64,000 bases of DNA from Capra hircus (taxonomy: Eukaryota > Chordata > Mammalia > Artiodactyla > Bovidae), in contig NC_030826.1 of NCBI RefSeq assembly GCF_001704415.2, forward strand, positions 60,035,362 through 60,099,361. The letters are read 5' to 3'. This document shows, one piece after another, positions 44,851 to 56,683 of this stretch (position 1 is its first letter; the number at the start of each line of letters is the position of its first letter). The position numbers were made by a program, and so were the translations under genes. The notes beneath the pieces are model-generated. The model was not told the origin of the DNA. It saw nothing but the letters and a program-made list of their open reading frames with translations, and made no database searches.

Positions 44851-47086
44851 TTACAGCATTGCAATGAGTGATTTAATTCATCTTTGACATGGAGACACAG
44901 CAGCATCAGTTTCCTCAGACAGTCAGAAGGGTAGAACCAGACGATGTCTCCAAATTACTTACTGAGTATTTAATGTACGAACGAAGTCCTAGGCACTATA
45001 GTGTTCTTACATTATTAGTTTCATTCAGATCCCAAGATACACCACTTTGAAACACCTGGCAACAAATACATTCTAACAATTTAAAACTAAACTATTAGTT
45101 TTTCATCTTCACAACAAAGACTTTGCTTCTTTCAGGTTGGGGTTGAGTTTACTCCAGACCCTTGAGTCTTCATCCAATTAAAATACTCATGGGGAAAATG
45201 CTGAGGCTCTTTGTCAACAACATCAGGAATGCATGAACTTTAAACATCATGAATGACCCACGAAATGTGTGTGCCTGCAGCCAGCGCCGTTCCAGTGCTG
45301 CGTGTCGTCCACCTGCCCCAAGATTTACGAGCTATTCTTGGAGAGGGTAGAACGTGGAGTCTTGTGTGAAATCGTGAAAATCAGTCTCACGACTCTGTGA
45401 CTTTCGACTTTCTCAAAAGGGCGGCTCTGGACTGCTATCACTTTCCCGTGACTCTGCTGACACCAGTACATAGCCCAGGAGTGTTACTACTTGTCTGTGA
45501 AAAAAATAATGAAAACTAAACAAAAATAAAACCTCACAGAGCTGAGCTCCCTGGGCTGCTTACACTGTGGATGATCAAGAGTGAGTGGGAAGAAGAAAAA
45601 AAGGCTTCACAGTTCGAAACGGAGTTAATTAGCAATGAAAGTTGGAATGGAATGGAATGGAAAAGTCAACCAGACTTACCCAGGGCTGCCCTGAGAAGGG
45701 TGTCCAAACACACACTCCGGGTGCCCTGAGTGTCTCTCCAACTAGTCTCTAGCTGGTCATTAGCACCTGATTCCCTGGTAAGGACACATCGGTGGGTCAT
45801 CAGTAAGACCAGAAGCTCTACAGACAGTTATAAATCATGAAAGGGGAGATTTACTTGAAAGAGTAAGCCAGAATGGCCTCCAGGAATTTCTGAAACATCC
45901 CACTGGAGCAAGCAGTGAAATCCAGTTGTTGTTAGCAGAACACAAAGGGCCTCAAGGAAAGCAATCAGGGGGGAAAAATTATAAGGTAGTGGGTATACTG
46001 GCTCAGACCCAGTAACATAAGACATTCATTACGCTGAGACACTGTAATTCTCCAAACACCCCTTAAATCTCTCGGCTGTTTAATATAAGATGAGAGTAAA
46101 TGTTCAGGTCAATAAAATTATCAACTATTTCCATATCCAAAAAGCAGGAAAGGTTTACCAGTGGAAAAACGTAGAGGTTAACCGTGAACTTTCTTAATAA
46201 ACAATTTGGCTGCACGTTATTCCACGTGCAAGCCTCCCGTCACCAGCGAATGTGGCATTTCCAGCATTTCCAGCAGTCAGGACATGCTGGGGCCCTCATA
46301 GTGTCAAGCGTCAGCCACCACTCACCAATAGGGTTGGTTGTCTGGAGGATGAGTGCTGTATAACCACAGGCAGAGGCTCGGAGGCCAACTCCAGTTAAGC
46401 CTGATAATAGTTTTTGACATTTAGAGACATTTTATCCTTCAGAACTCTTGGAGAGCTGAACTGCTTGCCTGAAACTGCTGTCTCTATGGAGACGCAGAGG
46501 AGATTTTAAGGTGTTAATCCTCGCTGACCTCTTTCATGTTTCAAAAGGTTGACTCTTCCCCTAAAAATTCAGCACAGAGTTAAGTGATCAGCTGTTCTCT
46601 AGCCTCACTTGAATTTTCATCTCACACCACTTCACTGGTCTCCCCAGTGAGCTACTTCTTCTCCAGAAGGTGTCCAAGAGAACTCATAGTGAGTAAGGAA
46701 AGAAACTATTCGAGCCTGTATGTAGATTTATTTTCAGTCTAAGAAGGAAACAAGTTTCAGCAGCTGTCAGAGTACAGAGGGGTGTTGGGACTATCCTGAT
46801 GCCCCTGTATCAGAAAGTGCTGAACCCAGCGAGGAGACTGAGGGGTCCCAGAGAAAAAGGCGGCTCTCCCAGCGGTGGAGGAGGACGCAGCCAGCCTCAT
46901 CTTCTGTGCTTCCATCCCACGTTATCCTGTCGCTGCTCATGTGCACCTGGTTCACCGGAATTACCGATTCCATGAGGTAGTTTTAACTAATTTTCACAAA
47001 ATGGACAAAGGGCTTATACAGTTCATACAAAGCAGGCATGGCTTGGAAGCACAAGAACAGAACAGGGACCAAAGGCAGAAACACAA
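44851..47086. other. Repeat-poor single-copy interval
   Basis: 2.2 kb without a clear SINE, LINE or LTR. A faint antisense MIR/L2-like stretch lies at 44,960-45,040 and a short GGAAT run at 45,646-45,664. No open frame of note. Confidence 0.5.
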
Positions 47087-47812
47087 CAGAGGTGTTGTTG
47101 TCCCGTCGCTAAGTCATGTCTGATTCTTTGTGACCCCATGGACTGCAGGATGCCAGGCTTTCCTGTCCTGCACCATCTCCCGGAGTTTGCTCAATGATCC
47201 ATGTCCATTGAGTCAGTGATGCCATCCAACCATCTCATCCTCTCTCATCTGCCTCTCCTCCTGCCCTCAGTCTTTCCCAGCATCAGGGTCTTTTCCAGTG
47301 AATCAGCTCTTGGCACTGGATGGCCCTTTAAAGTACTGGAACTTCAGCTTCAGCTTCAGCATCAGTCCTTCCAATGATTATTCAGGATCAGTTCCCTTTA
47401 GGATTGACCTGCTTGATCTCCTTGCAGCCCAAGGGACTCTCAAGAGTCTTCTCTAACACCACAGATTGAAAGCATCAATTTTTCAGCACTCAACCTTCTT
47501 GATGATCCAACTCTCACAACTGAATGTGACTGCTGGGAAAAAACCATAGCTTTGACTATATGGACTTTTGTCAGCAAAGTGATGTCCCCACGTTTTAATA
47601 CACTGCCTAGGTTTGTCATAGCTTTCCTTCAAGGGGCAAGCGTCTTTTAATTTCATGGCTGCAGTCAAACTCTGCAGTGATTTTCAAGCCCAAGAAAATA
47701 AACTCTGTTACTGCTCGCACTTTTTCTCCTTTTAGTTGCCTTGAAGAGATGGACTGGATGCCATGACCTCAGTGTTTTGAATGTTGAGTTTCAAGCCAGC
47801 TTTACTGACTTC
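47087..47812 (-). mobile_element. BovB LINE 3' portion
   Basis: Antisense, 725 bases, reaching further 5' than most: it includes 'tttaatttcatggctgcagt', 'gatgccatgacctcagtg' and 'ttgaatgttgagtttcaagc'. Stops and indels throughout. Confidence 0.9.
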
Positions 47813-47835
47813 TGAAGCCAGACTCTTGACACTAC

Positions 47836-47990
47836 CCGGTACTAAGTCGGTGAGTTTGGGGAAGTTACTTCATCACACTGTGTATCAGTCTCTTCCTGTC
47901 ACTTCCTAAAAAACTGTCATCCCCACAGCAGCGGGTGTGTTGGGCAAATTAAATGAGTAAAGCCTGCAGTTAATGCTTAAAAAAAAATAG
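47836..47990 (+). mobile_element. MIR SINE
   Basis: Sense copy: 'gggaagttacttcatcacac', 'cagtctcttcctgtcactt', 'aaattaaatgagtaaagcc'. Confidence 0.7.
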
Positions 47991-48183
47991 CTCCTATCAA
48001 TATCCTTCTAATAGGGGCAAAAGTACTGATGATCTAATCAGATTTGATCACGGGAAATTATCAAGCCACTTTCATTAACCATAATGAAAGAATAACAAGA
48101 ATAAAAAACAAGGAAAAGCAAACCTCTAAGTTTGAGCCACGTGACATCATTAATAGTACGTGCACATTATAATAATTATACTT

Positions 48184-48391
48184 GCTGTTGTCATTCAGTT
48201 GCTAAATCATGTCTGACTCTCTTTCGACTCCATGGACTGTAGGCGGCCAGGCTCCTCTGTCCATGGGATTTCCCAGGCAAGGATACTGGAGTGGGTTGCC
48301 ATTTCCTTCTCCAGGCATCTCTTCCTGAACCAAGGATCAAACCCGTGTCTTCTGCATTGACAGGCAGATTCTTTGCCACTGAGCCACCATG
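48184..48391 (-). mobile_element. Bov-tA SINE
   Basis: Antisense full-length copy from 'tgtcattcagttgctaaatc' to 'ctttgccactgagccaccat'. Confidence 0.92.
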
Positions 48392-48616
48392 AGATCATAT
48401 CATAATCATATTATTAAATGTAATTACATCATAGAGAACACACATACGGAGAGAAACGCCAAGCATGTGGAACAAGAAGGTAAGCCTGCAATGTTTCGTG
48501 TTTGTAAAGTCACACGACACACAATCCAAACTAGAAAAATCTAATCAACTTGATGATGGATGATCAGAGGCCCCATTTGGGCCTTTTCACTTAATTGCAT
48601 GGCATTAAGTCACTTC

Positions 48617-49249
48617 TTAAAGGTCTTGTAGGTCTTCATAGAACCGTTCAACTTCAGCTTCTTCGGCATTACTGGTTGGGGCATAGACTTGGATTACCGT
48701 GATATTGAATGGTTTGCCTTGGAAATGAACAGAGATGATTCTGTCATTTTTGAGAGTGCATCCAAGTACTGCATTTCGGATTCTTTTCTTGACCATGATG
48801 GCTGCTCCATTTCTTCTGAGGGATTCCTGCCCGCAGTAGTAGATATAACGGTCATCTGAGTTAAATTCACCCATTCCAGTCCATTTTAGTTTGCTGACTC
48901 CTAGAATGTCGACATTCACTCTTGCCATCTCTTGTTTGACCACTTCCAATTTGCCATAACTCATGGACCTGACATTCCAGGTTCCTATGCAATATTGCTT
49001 TTTACAGCATTGGACCTTGCTTATATCACCAGTCACATCAACAGCTGGGTATTGTTTTTGCTTTGGCTCCATCCTTTCATTCTTTCTAGAGTTATTTCTC
49101 CACTGATCTCCAGTAGCATGTTGGGCACCTACTGACCTGGGGAGTTCCTCTTTCAGTATCCTATCATTTTGCCTTTTCATTCTGTTCATGGGGTTCTCAA
49201 GGCAAGAATACTGAAGTGGTTTGCCATTTCCTTCTCCAGTGGACCACAT
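48617..49249 (-). pseudogene. BovB endonuclease domain (inverted segment)
   Basis: An open frame of 210 codons on the minus strand. Landmarks are 'CIGTWNVRSMSYGKLEVVKQ', 'VDILGVSKLKWTGMGEF', 'YIYYCGQESLRRNG' and 'PFNITVIQVYAPTSNAEEAE'. The second catalytic block again has Lys where Glu is expected (codon at 48,890-48,892). The frame runs out at the inversion breakpoint ('YEDLQDL'), so the domain is severed from the RT and lies in opposite orientation. Its length makes it look like a gene but it is a transposon relic. Confidence 0.9.
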
Positions 49250-49571
49250 TCTGTCAGACCTTTAAACCATGACCCACCCACCCTGGGTTGCCCTGCAGGC
49301 ATGGCTTAGTTTCACTGAGTTAGACAAGGCTGTGGTCCTAGTGTGATTGGATTGACTAGTTTTCTGTGAGTATGGTTTCAGTGTGTCTGCCCTCTGATGC
49401 CCTCTTGCAACACCTAGCATCTTACTTGGGTTTCTCTTACCTTGGGCGTGGGGTATCTCTTCATGGCTGCTCCAGCAAAGCGCAGCCGCTGCTCCTTACG
49501 TTGGACGAGGGGTATCTCCTCACCGCCGCCCCTCCTGACCAAAACCTGTCAGGAAGTATTCAGGTCACACA

Positions 49572-52029
49572 CTACAAGACCCTTTAGAACTAACACCCAA
49601 AAAAGATGACCTTTTCATTATAGGGGACTGGAATGCAAAAGTAGGAAGTTAAGAAACACCTGGAGTAACAGGCAAATTTGGCCTTGGAGTACAGAATGAA
49701 GTAGGGCAAAGACATAGAGTTTTGCCAAGAAAATGCATTGGTCATAGCAAACACCCTCTTCCATCAACACAAGAGAAGACTCTACACATGGACATCACCA
49801 GATGGTCAACACTGAAATCAGATTGATTATATTCTTTGCAGCCAAAGATGGAGAACCTCTATACGGTCAACAAAAACAAGACCAGGAGCTGACTGTGGCT
49901 CAGCTCATGAACCCCTTATTGCCAAATTCAGACTCAAACTGAAGAAAGTAGAGAAAACCGCTAGACCATTCAGGTATGACCTAAATCAAATCCCTTATGA
50001 TTATACAGTGGAAGTGAAAAATAGATTTAAGGGCCTAGATCTGATAGATAGGGTGCCTGATGAACTATGGAATGAGGTTCATGACATTGTACAGGAGACA
50101 GGGATCAAGACCATCCCCATGGAAAAGAAATGCAAAAAAGCAACATGGCTGTCTGGGGAGGCCTTACAAATAGCTGTGAAAAGAAGAGAAGTGAAAAGCA
50201 AAGGAAAAAAGGAAAGATATAAGCATCTGAATGCAGAGTTCCAAAGAATAGCAAGAAGAGATAAGAAAGCCTTCCTCAGCAATCAATGCAAAGAAATAGA
50301 GGAAAACAACAGAATGGGAAAGATTAGAGATCTCTTCAAGAAAATTAGAGATACCAAGGGAACATTTCATGCAAAGATGGGCTCGATAAAGGACAGAAAT
50401 GGTATGGACCTAATAGAAGCAGAGGATATTAAGAAGAGGTGGCAAGAATACACGGAAGAACTGTACAAAAAAGATCTTCTCGACCCGGATAATCACAATG
50501 GTGTCTTCACTCAACTAGAGCCAGACATCCTGGAATGTGAAGTCAAGTGGGCCTTGGAAAGCATCACTACAAACAAAGCTAGTGGAGGTGATGGAATCCC
50601 AGTTGAGCTATTTCAAATCCTGAAAGATGATGCTGTGAAAGTGCTGCACTCAACATGTCAGCAAATTTGGAAAACTCAGCAGTGGCCACAGGACTGGAAA
50701 AAGTCCGTTTTCATTCCAATCCCAAAGAAAGGCAATGCCAAAGAATGCTCAAACTACCACACAATTGCACTCATTTCACATGCTAGTAAAGTAATGCTCA
50801 AAATTCTCCAAGCTAGGCTTCAGCAATATGTGAACCATGAACTTCCAGATTTTCAACCTGGTTTTAGAAAAGGCAGAGAACCAGAGATCAAATTGGCAAC
50901 ATCCGCTGGATCATGGAAAAAGCAAGAGAATTCCAGAAAAACATCTATTTCTGCTTTATTGACTATGCCAAAGCCTTTGACTGTGTGGATCACAATAAAC
51001 TGTGGAACATTCTGAGAGAGGTGGGAATACCAGACCACCTGACCTGCCTCTTGAGAAATCTGTATGCAGGTCAGGAAGCAACAGTTAGAACTGGACATGG
51101 AACAACAGACTGGTTCCAAATAGGGAAAGGAATACGTTAAGGCTGTATATTGTCACCCTGCTTATTTAACTTATATGGAGAGTACATCATGAGAAACACT
51201 GGGCTAGAAGGAGCACAAGCCAGAATCAAGATTGCCGGAAGAAATATCAACAACCTCAGATATGCAGATGACACCACCCTTATTTATGGCAGAAAGTGAA
51301 GAGGAACTCAAAAGCCTCTTGATGAAAGTAAAAGTGGAGAGTAAAAGCTCAACATTCAGAAAACGAAGATCATGGCATCCGGTCCCATCACTTCATGGGA
51401 AATAGATGGGGAAACAGGGGAAACAGTGGAAACAGTGTCAGACTTTATTTTGTTGGGCTCCAAAATCACTGCAGATGGTGACTGCAGCCATGAAATTAAA
51501 AGACGCTTACTCCTTGGAAGGAAAGTTATGACCAACCTAGATAGCATATTCAAAAGCAGAGACATTACTTTGCCAACTAAGCTCCATCTAGTCAAGGCTA
51601 TGGTTTTTCCAGTAGTCCTGTATGGATGTGAGAGTTGGACTGTGAAGAAAGCTGAGCGCCGAAGAATTGATGCTTTTGAACTGTGGTGTTGGAGAAGACT
51701 CTTGAGAGTCCCTTGGACTGCAAGGAGATCCAACCGGTCCATTCTAAAGGAGATTAGCCCTGGGATTTCTTTGGAAGGAATGATGCTAAAGCTGAAACTC
51801 CAGTACTTTGGCCACCTCATGCAGAGTTGACTCATTAGAAAAGACTTTGATGCTGGAAGGGATTGGGAGCAGGAGGAGAAGGGGTCGACAGAGGATGAGA
51901 TGGCTGGATGGCATCACTGACTCAATGAACGTGAATCTGAGTGAACTCCGGGAGTTGGTGATGGACAGGGAGGCCTGGTGTGCTACAATTCATGGGGTCG
52001 CAAAGAGTCAGACACGACTGAGTGACTGA
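49572..52029 (+). pseudogene. BovB endonuclease end, linker, reverse transcriptase and C-terminus, multiply disabled
   Basis: Domains in order: endonuclease 'GDWNAKVG' (about 49,625), then the SDH block, here SAH (49,900-49,908). A 335-codon frame (50,008-51,015) follows with linker and early RT ('SVFIPIPKKGNAKECSNYHT'). RT motif A 'FIDYAKAFDCVDH' starts near 50,955 and motif C YADD is at 51,261-51,272. The C-terminal region ends 'RMRWLDGITDSMNVNLSELR'. Disabling changes: TAA at 49,650; 1-bp deletion near 50,876; TAA at 51,138; a 4-bp insertion just after YADD; a deletion of about 14 bp near 51,343; a 2-bp deletion near 51,825. It cannot make a working protein. Confidence 0.92.
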
Positions 52030-52053
52030 ACTGAACTGAACTAAAGTCACTTC

Positions 52054-52252
52054 AGTCATGTCCAACTTTGTGCAACCTTATGGACTGTAGCCTACCAGGC
52101 TCCTCTGTCCATGGGATTCTCCAGGCAAAAGTACTGGAGTGGGTTGCCATGCCCTCTTCCAGGGGATCTTCCCCACCCAGGGATCAAACCCACGTCTCTT
52201 GTGTCTCCTTCATTGGCAGGTGGGTTCTTGACCACTAAGACCACCTGGGAAG
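52054..52252 (-). mobile_element. Bov-tA SINE, the target of the BovB insertion
   Basis: Antisense copy from 'agtcatgtccaactttgtgc' to 'gaccacctgggaagccc'. Its first ten bases (52,044-52,053) are also the right TSD of the BovB, and the matching left copy sits 3.4 kb upstream. Confidence 0.92.
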
Positions 52253-52278
52253 CCCTTTTTCACTTAATGGCAAATAAT

Positions 52279-52550
52279 AATGGAGAAGGCAATGGCACCC
52301 CACTCCAGTACTCTTGCCTGGAAAGTCCCGTGAACGGCAGAGCCTGGTGGGCTGCAGTCCAAGGGGTCGCGAAAAGTCCAATACAGCTGAGTGACTTCAC
52401 TTTCACTTTTCACTTTCATGCGTTGGAGAAGGAAATGGCAACCCACTCCAGTGTTCTTGCCTGGAGAGTCCCAGGGACGGGGGAGCCTGGTTGGCTTCCA
52501 TCTATGGGGTCGCACAGAGTCGGACACGACCTAAGTGACTTAGCAGCAGC
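52279..52550 (+). mobile_element. Bov-A2 SINE (BovA dimer)
   Basis: Two sense BovA units ('aatggcaccccactccagta' and 'aatggcaacccactccagtg') joined by a 'cactttcacttttcactttc' linker. Well preserved, with several CpGs left ('gtcgcacagagtcggacacg'), suggesting youth. Confidence 0.94.
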
Positions 52551-53231
52551 AGTAAACAGTAATAGAACAGTCATATTTTATAGGAATATAAGTACTATTT
52601 CTAACAGAGTAAAACAAGTTTAAAATGACACATGGGAAGCATTTTCATCAGAAAATTATTCTGCTACACCCAGAGAAACTTTGCTGAAGATTAGAAGAAA
52701 TTCAGAAGAAATATGAGATTACTGTTAGAGAGATTTACTATAGGGGGAGAAAAAAACATTACTAGCAGATCTTAACTAAGCATGTACTCGACAAATTATA
52801 CTTCAGTAATGAAATATACTTTCTGAACCAATAAATGAGATGTAACTGAGAAAGTATATTCTCAACAATAAATGACTACTCAAATTTTGAAAACAGTTTA
52901 TCAAAATATTACATAAGGAAACACTGAAAAAGAGGATGCTTTGAGTGGAATGAAAGATCCCAGAGTAAATTTACAGAGACAGCATGACACCTAAAATAGG
53001 TTCACAGCAAAGAAATTGGAGTCAAAATGTACAAAGTGCTACCAGATGTCATCCAATGTGCTTATTTTGACAGAAGATGCTTCTAAAAACATAATACTTA
53101 TAAAATAGTATATCACAGAGTTTTTCTCATTGTTTTTAGTCTTATTTAAAATAACTGCCAAATTTAAAGGGGTGGGATTTTTTCTTTCATTTTTTTCTTT
53201 CATTGTTTACATTTTATTATTTTTGATGAAC
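52551..53231. other. No recognised feature
   Basis: AT-rich, nothing recognised. Confidence 0.5.
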
Positions 53232-53440
53232 TGGGGTTTCCTGGTGACTCAGACTGTGAAGAACCCACTTGCAATGCAGGAGATCTGGGTTTGATCCCTG
53301 GGTTGGGAAGATCCCCTGAAGGAGGGGATGGCAACCCAATCCAGTCTTCTTGCCTGGAGAATCCCATGGACAGAGGAGCCTGGCGGGCTACAGTCCGTGG
53401 GGTTGCAAAGGGTCAGACACGAGTGAGCGACTAAGCACAG
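53232..53440 (+). mobile_element. Bov-tA SINE
   Basis: Sense copy: 'tttcctggtgactcagactg', 'gggtttgatccctgggttgg', and BovA body to 'gacacgagtgagcgactaag'. Confidence 0.92.
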
Positions 53441-54091
53441 CTCTTTACTGAGATGGCAAATAGCTAACAGCATCGTGCTTCCTGATGTAGGCCCCAGACT
53501 CAAACTTGGGCGCTCGACCAAAATTGTCAGAGACCACTGTTTAGAGGGCATTAGAAATTCTATATTTCAATAGATTTTAAAGAGATAGCACATTTTTGAT
53601 TGCATGTTTTAAAAAAGACCTCTCATATTTGTACATGATTACCACATTCAATTATCTTAACAAAGCTAACCGGAATGGACCAATGAATTTTACGTTTGAA
53701 CCTTCCTAATTTGCCTTTTTCTCGTATCCGTCCTCACGTTCTACATCACCCTTCTACTCAAAACTTGGCTGCCTAACCCATGCCTTCTTCTTATGTCAAG
53801 GGCACCAGCTAAATTATTTCTTAACCACCTGACTTATAAGAGACTTCAACTCTGGCCCTCCGACACAAGCAAGAGCATTTCAGGCAGCCAGGATCAGTTC
53901 CAACAACTATTTCTGAGTTTATATCACAGATCTACTTGGGCGACTGGAAAAAAAGGAAACGAAATGTGGGATGTTCACCTCGATAAGCAATCCCACAAGC
54001 AAGAAAAGGTAATACTGGAACTTGGGAAGGGAGAGCAGAAGAACATTCAGGTAGAATGGCTAAGAGGAAAGAAGAAAGGTAAATTCTCTTT
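53441..54091. other. No recognised feature
   Basis: Nothing recognised. The 154-codon frame from 53,793 runs into the antisense CHR SINE and is chance. Confidence 0.5.
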
Positions 54092-54358
54092 TCTTGGATG
54101 CGTTTACTTTTGGCTGTGCTCGTCGTGGTTGCTGCGGGGGCCTTCTGCTGCTGCAGACGGCGGGGCTGCTCTCCAGCCGCGCTGCGCAGGCTTCTCTTGC
54201 TGCAGAGCCTGGGCTATAGGGCCCGCCAGCTTCAGTAATTCTGGTGCGTGGGCTTAGCTGCTCCACAGTACGTGGGATCTTCCCAGGCCAGGGATCAAAC
54301 CTATGTCCCCTGCATCGGCGGGCAGATTCCTATGCACTGAGCCATCAGGGAAGTCCGA
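54092..54358 (-). mobile_element. CHR-type SINE
   Basis: Antisense copy: 'ttttggctgtgctcgtcgtg', 'gcttctcttgctgcagagcc', 'ggccagggatcaaacctatg', 'cactgagccatcagggaagt'. Confidence 0.82.
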
Positions 54359-54779
54359 AAGTAAATTTTCTTTATCCTTAGTGTCCCTGGCTTGTGGGAG
54401 AATGTGGCTCCTAGTGAATTATAGTGAACTTTTGAGATGAGCTCATTACTGAGTAGTGTTATTATTAGGTATTGTGAAGGTCTTTCTGAGAGGACACCTG
54501 GGTCCCCTGTGGATGAGACAACTGCTGCGGAACAGGATTTTGGAGTTGATCTCACTTCTTTAAGGAACTGCTGCAGAAATAGTGAGCCAGAAGCCCAGAC
54601 GGCCAGCTTTAAGGCCACTTTGGATCAATGAACCGGCTCCAGAACTTCTTTCCCTGGGTGTCACAAAGGAAGCAAGTAGACCCAGATCCTATGAGCTCAC
54701 TGTGGCTGGAACCTCTGAGCCCACAGCTGGGGGACAGAAGGCAGTCTGGGCAGTGGCTGGGCTACGTGTCTCAGCACAG
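54359..54779. other. No recognised feature
   Basis: Nothing recognised. Confidence 0.5.
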
Positions 54780-54905
54780 CTTCACTAGGTGTGCGAACTC
54801 GGGCAAAACCGTTGACATTGTTGATGTTCAGTTTTCCCATCTTTAAAATGGGGATAATCATATAGAGTTACTAGTCCATATAACTGATGAAAAAATTACA
54901 TGAGG
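54780..54905 (+). mobile_element. MIR SINE
   Basis: Sense copy: 'gtgtgcgaactcgggcaaaa', 'tcagttttcccatctttaaa', 'atggggataatcatatagag'. Confidence 0.75.
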
Positions 54906-54914
54906 TAAGAATAG

Positions 54915-55083
54915 GTAAAGTCCACACACTGTAGGAACTCTGCTCAATGATCTGTAACAATCTAACTGGGGAAAGAATTTGATAGAGAATAGATACATGT
55001 GTATGGATACCTGAATCACTTTGCTGTACACCTAAAATTAACACAACACTGTCCATCAACTATGCTTCAATATAAAAGGAAAA
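54915..55083 (+). mobile_element. Ruminant L1 3' end
   Basis: 'aatgatctgtaacaatctaa', 'gaatcactttgctgtacacc', 'catcaactatgcttcaatat', A-rich end. Confidence 0.88.
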
Positions 55084-55094
55084 GGCAGACAGAG

Positions 55095-55270
55095 CGCCTT
55101 GGTGCGTTCCCTGCATCACGCAGGAACTCCGCACGGGCTCCGGGCTCCGTCTGACACGTGGTGAACGTCTGTGCGTCAGAGCTGCCCTCTCATTCCGTCC
55201 CCACCTCCTTCCCCCGCTGTGTCCGCAAGCCCACCATCCATGCCCTCATTTCTACTCCTGCCCTGGGGCC
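55095..55270 (-). mobile_element. L1 3' UTR fragment, antisense
   Basis: Resembles the antisense L1 3' UTR at 60.36-60.70 kb: 'gtccccacctccttccccc', 'gtccgcaagcccaccatcca', 'catttctactcctgccctgg'. GC-drifted. Confidence 0.55.
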
Positions 55271-56101
55271 TGGGGTCAGGGGCTGGGGGTAGGTTCAAGA
55301 GGGAGGGGGCATATTCACACTTGTGGCTGATTCACAAGGTTGCAAGTTAAATTAAAGATGCAGCCCATAGAAAACACCTAGAAAATGGGTATAATAACAC
55401 TTGACATCCATGTAATGGAGTTGGTATAAGGCTCAAATGACTTTTAGCATTAAGGAATGAGGAAGTAATAAATATTTTCTATCCCATAGTATGAGATACT
55501 AGAAAATACACGTGTGAGTTGGTCTCTGCCCTTAGTTCCTGGCACAGAGCTCCTGAAACTTTTGCAGTTGCCTAAGTGATAAGAACATCCCTTATTTTAA
55601 TCCTGGTGTCTGACTTCTCTTCCTGACACTGAGCTCCTGAGGGTAAGAAGAATGTTTCTTATCCTAACGAGACGACTGTGGGTGGATTGCAGGGTGGCTC
55701 CAGGGTGAGGACCAGTCACCAGAAAGACCAAGCCATGATTAGATGATTGAAATAGTCATCCCCACCCCAGTCCCATCCTCTCGAGACAGGAGACGAGATG
55801 AAGATGGAGTCAATGATCCATCATGTCCCTGTGAAGAAGTCGCCATAAAAATTTCAAAGGTGCAGGAATTCTAAGAGCTCCCAGGTTTGCAAGAACACGC
55901 CCACATCAGGAGGGTGACACACCCCACCTCCTGGGGGAGACAGAAGCTCCTTCACTCAAGGCCGTCTGGGAACTGGTCCTACGTGTCTTCATCCGACTGT
56001 CCCTCTGCACCTTTCCTTTCATCACATCCTTTCATCAACTGTAAAAGTAAGAAAGCGTTTCCCTGAGTTCTGTGAGCCGCTCTAGCAAATTAATTGAACC
56101 C
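55271..56101. other. No recognised feature
   Basis: Nothing recognised. Confidence 0.5.
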
Positions 56102-56110
56102 AAGGAGGGG

Positions 56111-56317
56111 TAGGGGCTTCCCTGGTGACTCAGTGGTAAAGAACTCACCTGTCAGAGATGTAGGTTCCATCCCTGGGTGGGGAAGACCCCCTGGAGGAGG
56201 AAATGGCAGCCCACTCCAGTATTCTTGCCTGGCAAATCCCATGGCCAAGGAGCCTGGCAGGCTACAGTCCATGGGGTTGCAAATGGTCAGACGCAACTGA
56301 GCAACTAAACAATGACA
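56111..56317 (+). mobile_element. Bov-tA SINE with 9-bp target-site duplication
   Basis: Sense copy with 'aaggagggg' at 56,102-56,110 and 56,318-56,326. The tRNA-like B box is degraded ('ggttccatccc'). Confidence 0.92.
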
Positions 56318-56683
56318 AAGGAGGGGCTGAGGGGACCTTCCATCGCCACCAGTGGGTCAGAAGCATGGTGACAACCTGGATTTGCATCTGAAGTCGGGGG
56401 GAGAGGAAGCAGTCTTGTGGGACCATCTGTGGGGTCTGAAGCTGTCTCCAGGTAGACTGTGTTAGAACCCAGTTAGACGGTAGGACCCCCCAGCTGGGGC
56501 TGCAGAGACCGCACGATGCGGGGGGAACCTGCACGCACATGGTGAGCAGAAGTGTCAGAAGCACAGCGTTTTGTGTGAGAGTAGAAACACACAGAAACAG
56601 ACTGCGGTGAGATGTCTCCCCGTGACGGGGGAAAGCCTGAGGCTTGTTTCACATAGGATTTTCACAGCTGTGAAGACACACGT
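56318..56683. other. No recognised feature
   Basis: Begins with the right TSD of the SINE at 56,111; nothing else recognised. Confidence 0.5.

Larger units (their letters stand above)
48617..52043 (+). mobile_element. 3.4-kb BovB LINE with inverted 5' half and folded-back 5' UTR, 10-bp TSD
   Basis: Flanked by 'aagtcacttc' at 48,607-48,616 and 52,044-52,053, so the whole block is one insertion. From the left: the endonuclease half and adjacent 5' UTR inverted (48,617 to about 49,311); the outer 5' UTR in forward orientation (about 49,312-49,540); a short unassigned filler (49,541-49,571); then forward sequence from the end of the endonuclease through RT to the 3' terminus (49,572-52,043). The inverted and forward coding parts share the breakpoint motif 'ctacaagacc'. 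The insertion landed at the tail of the antisense Bov-tA that continues at 52,054. Confidence 0.93.

Noticed and set aside
48617..49249. Apparent nuclease gene on the minus strand
   Set aside because: It is the inverted endonuclease half of one BovB insertion, truncated at the inversion breakpoint. Not a host gene.
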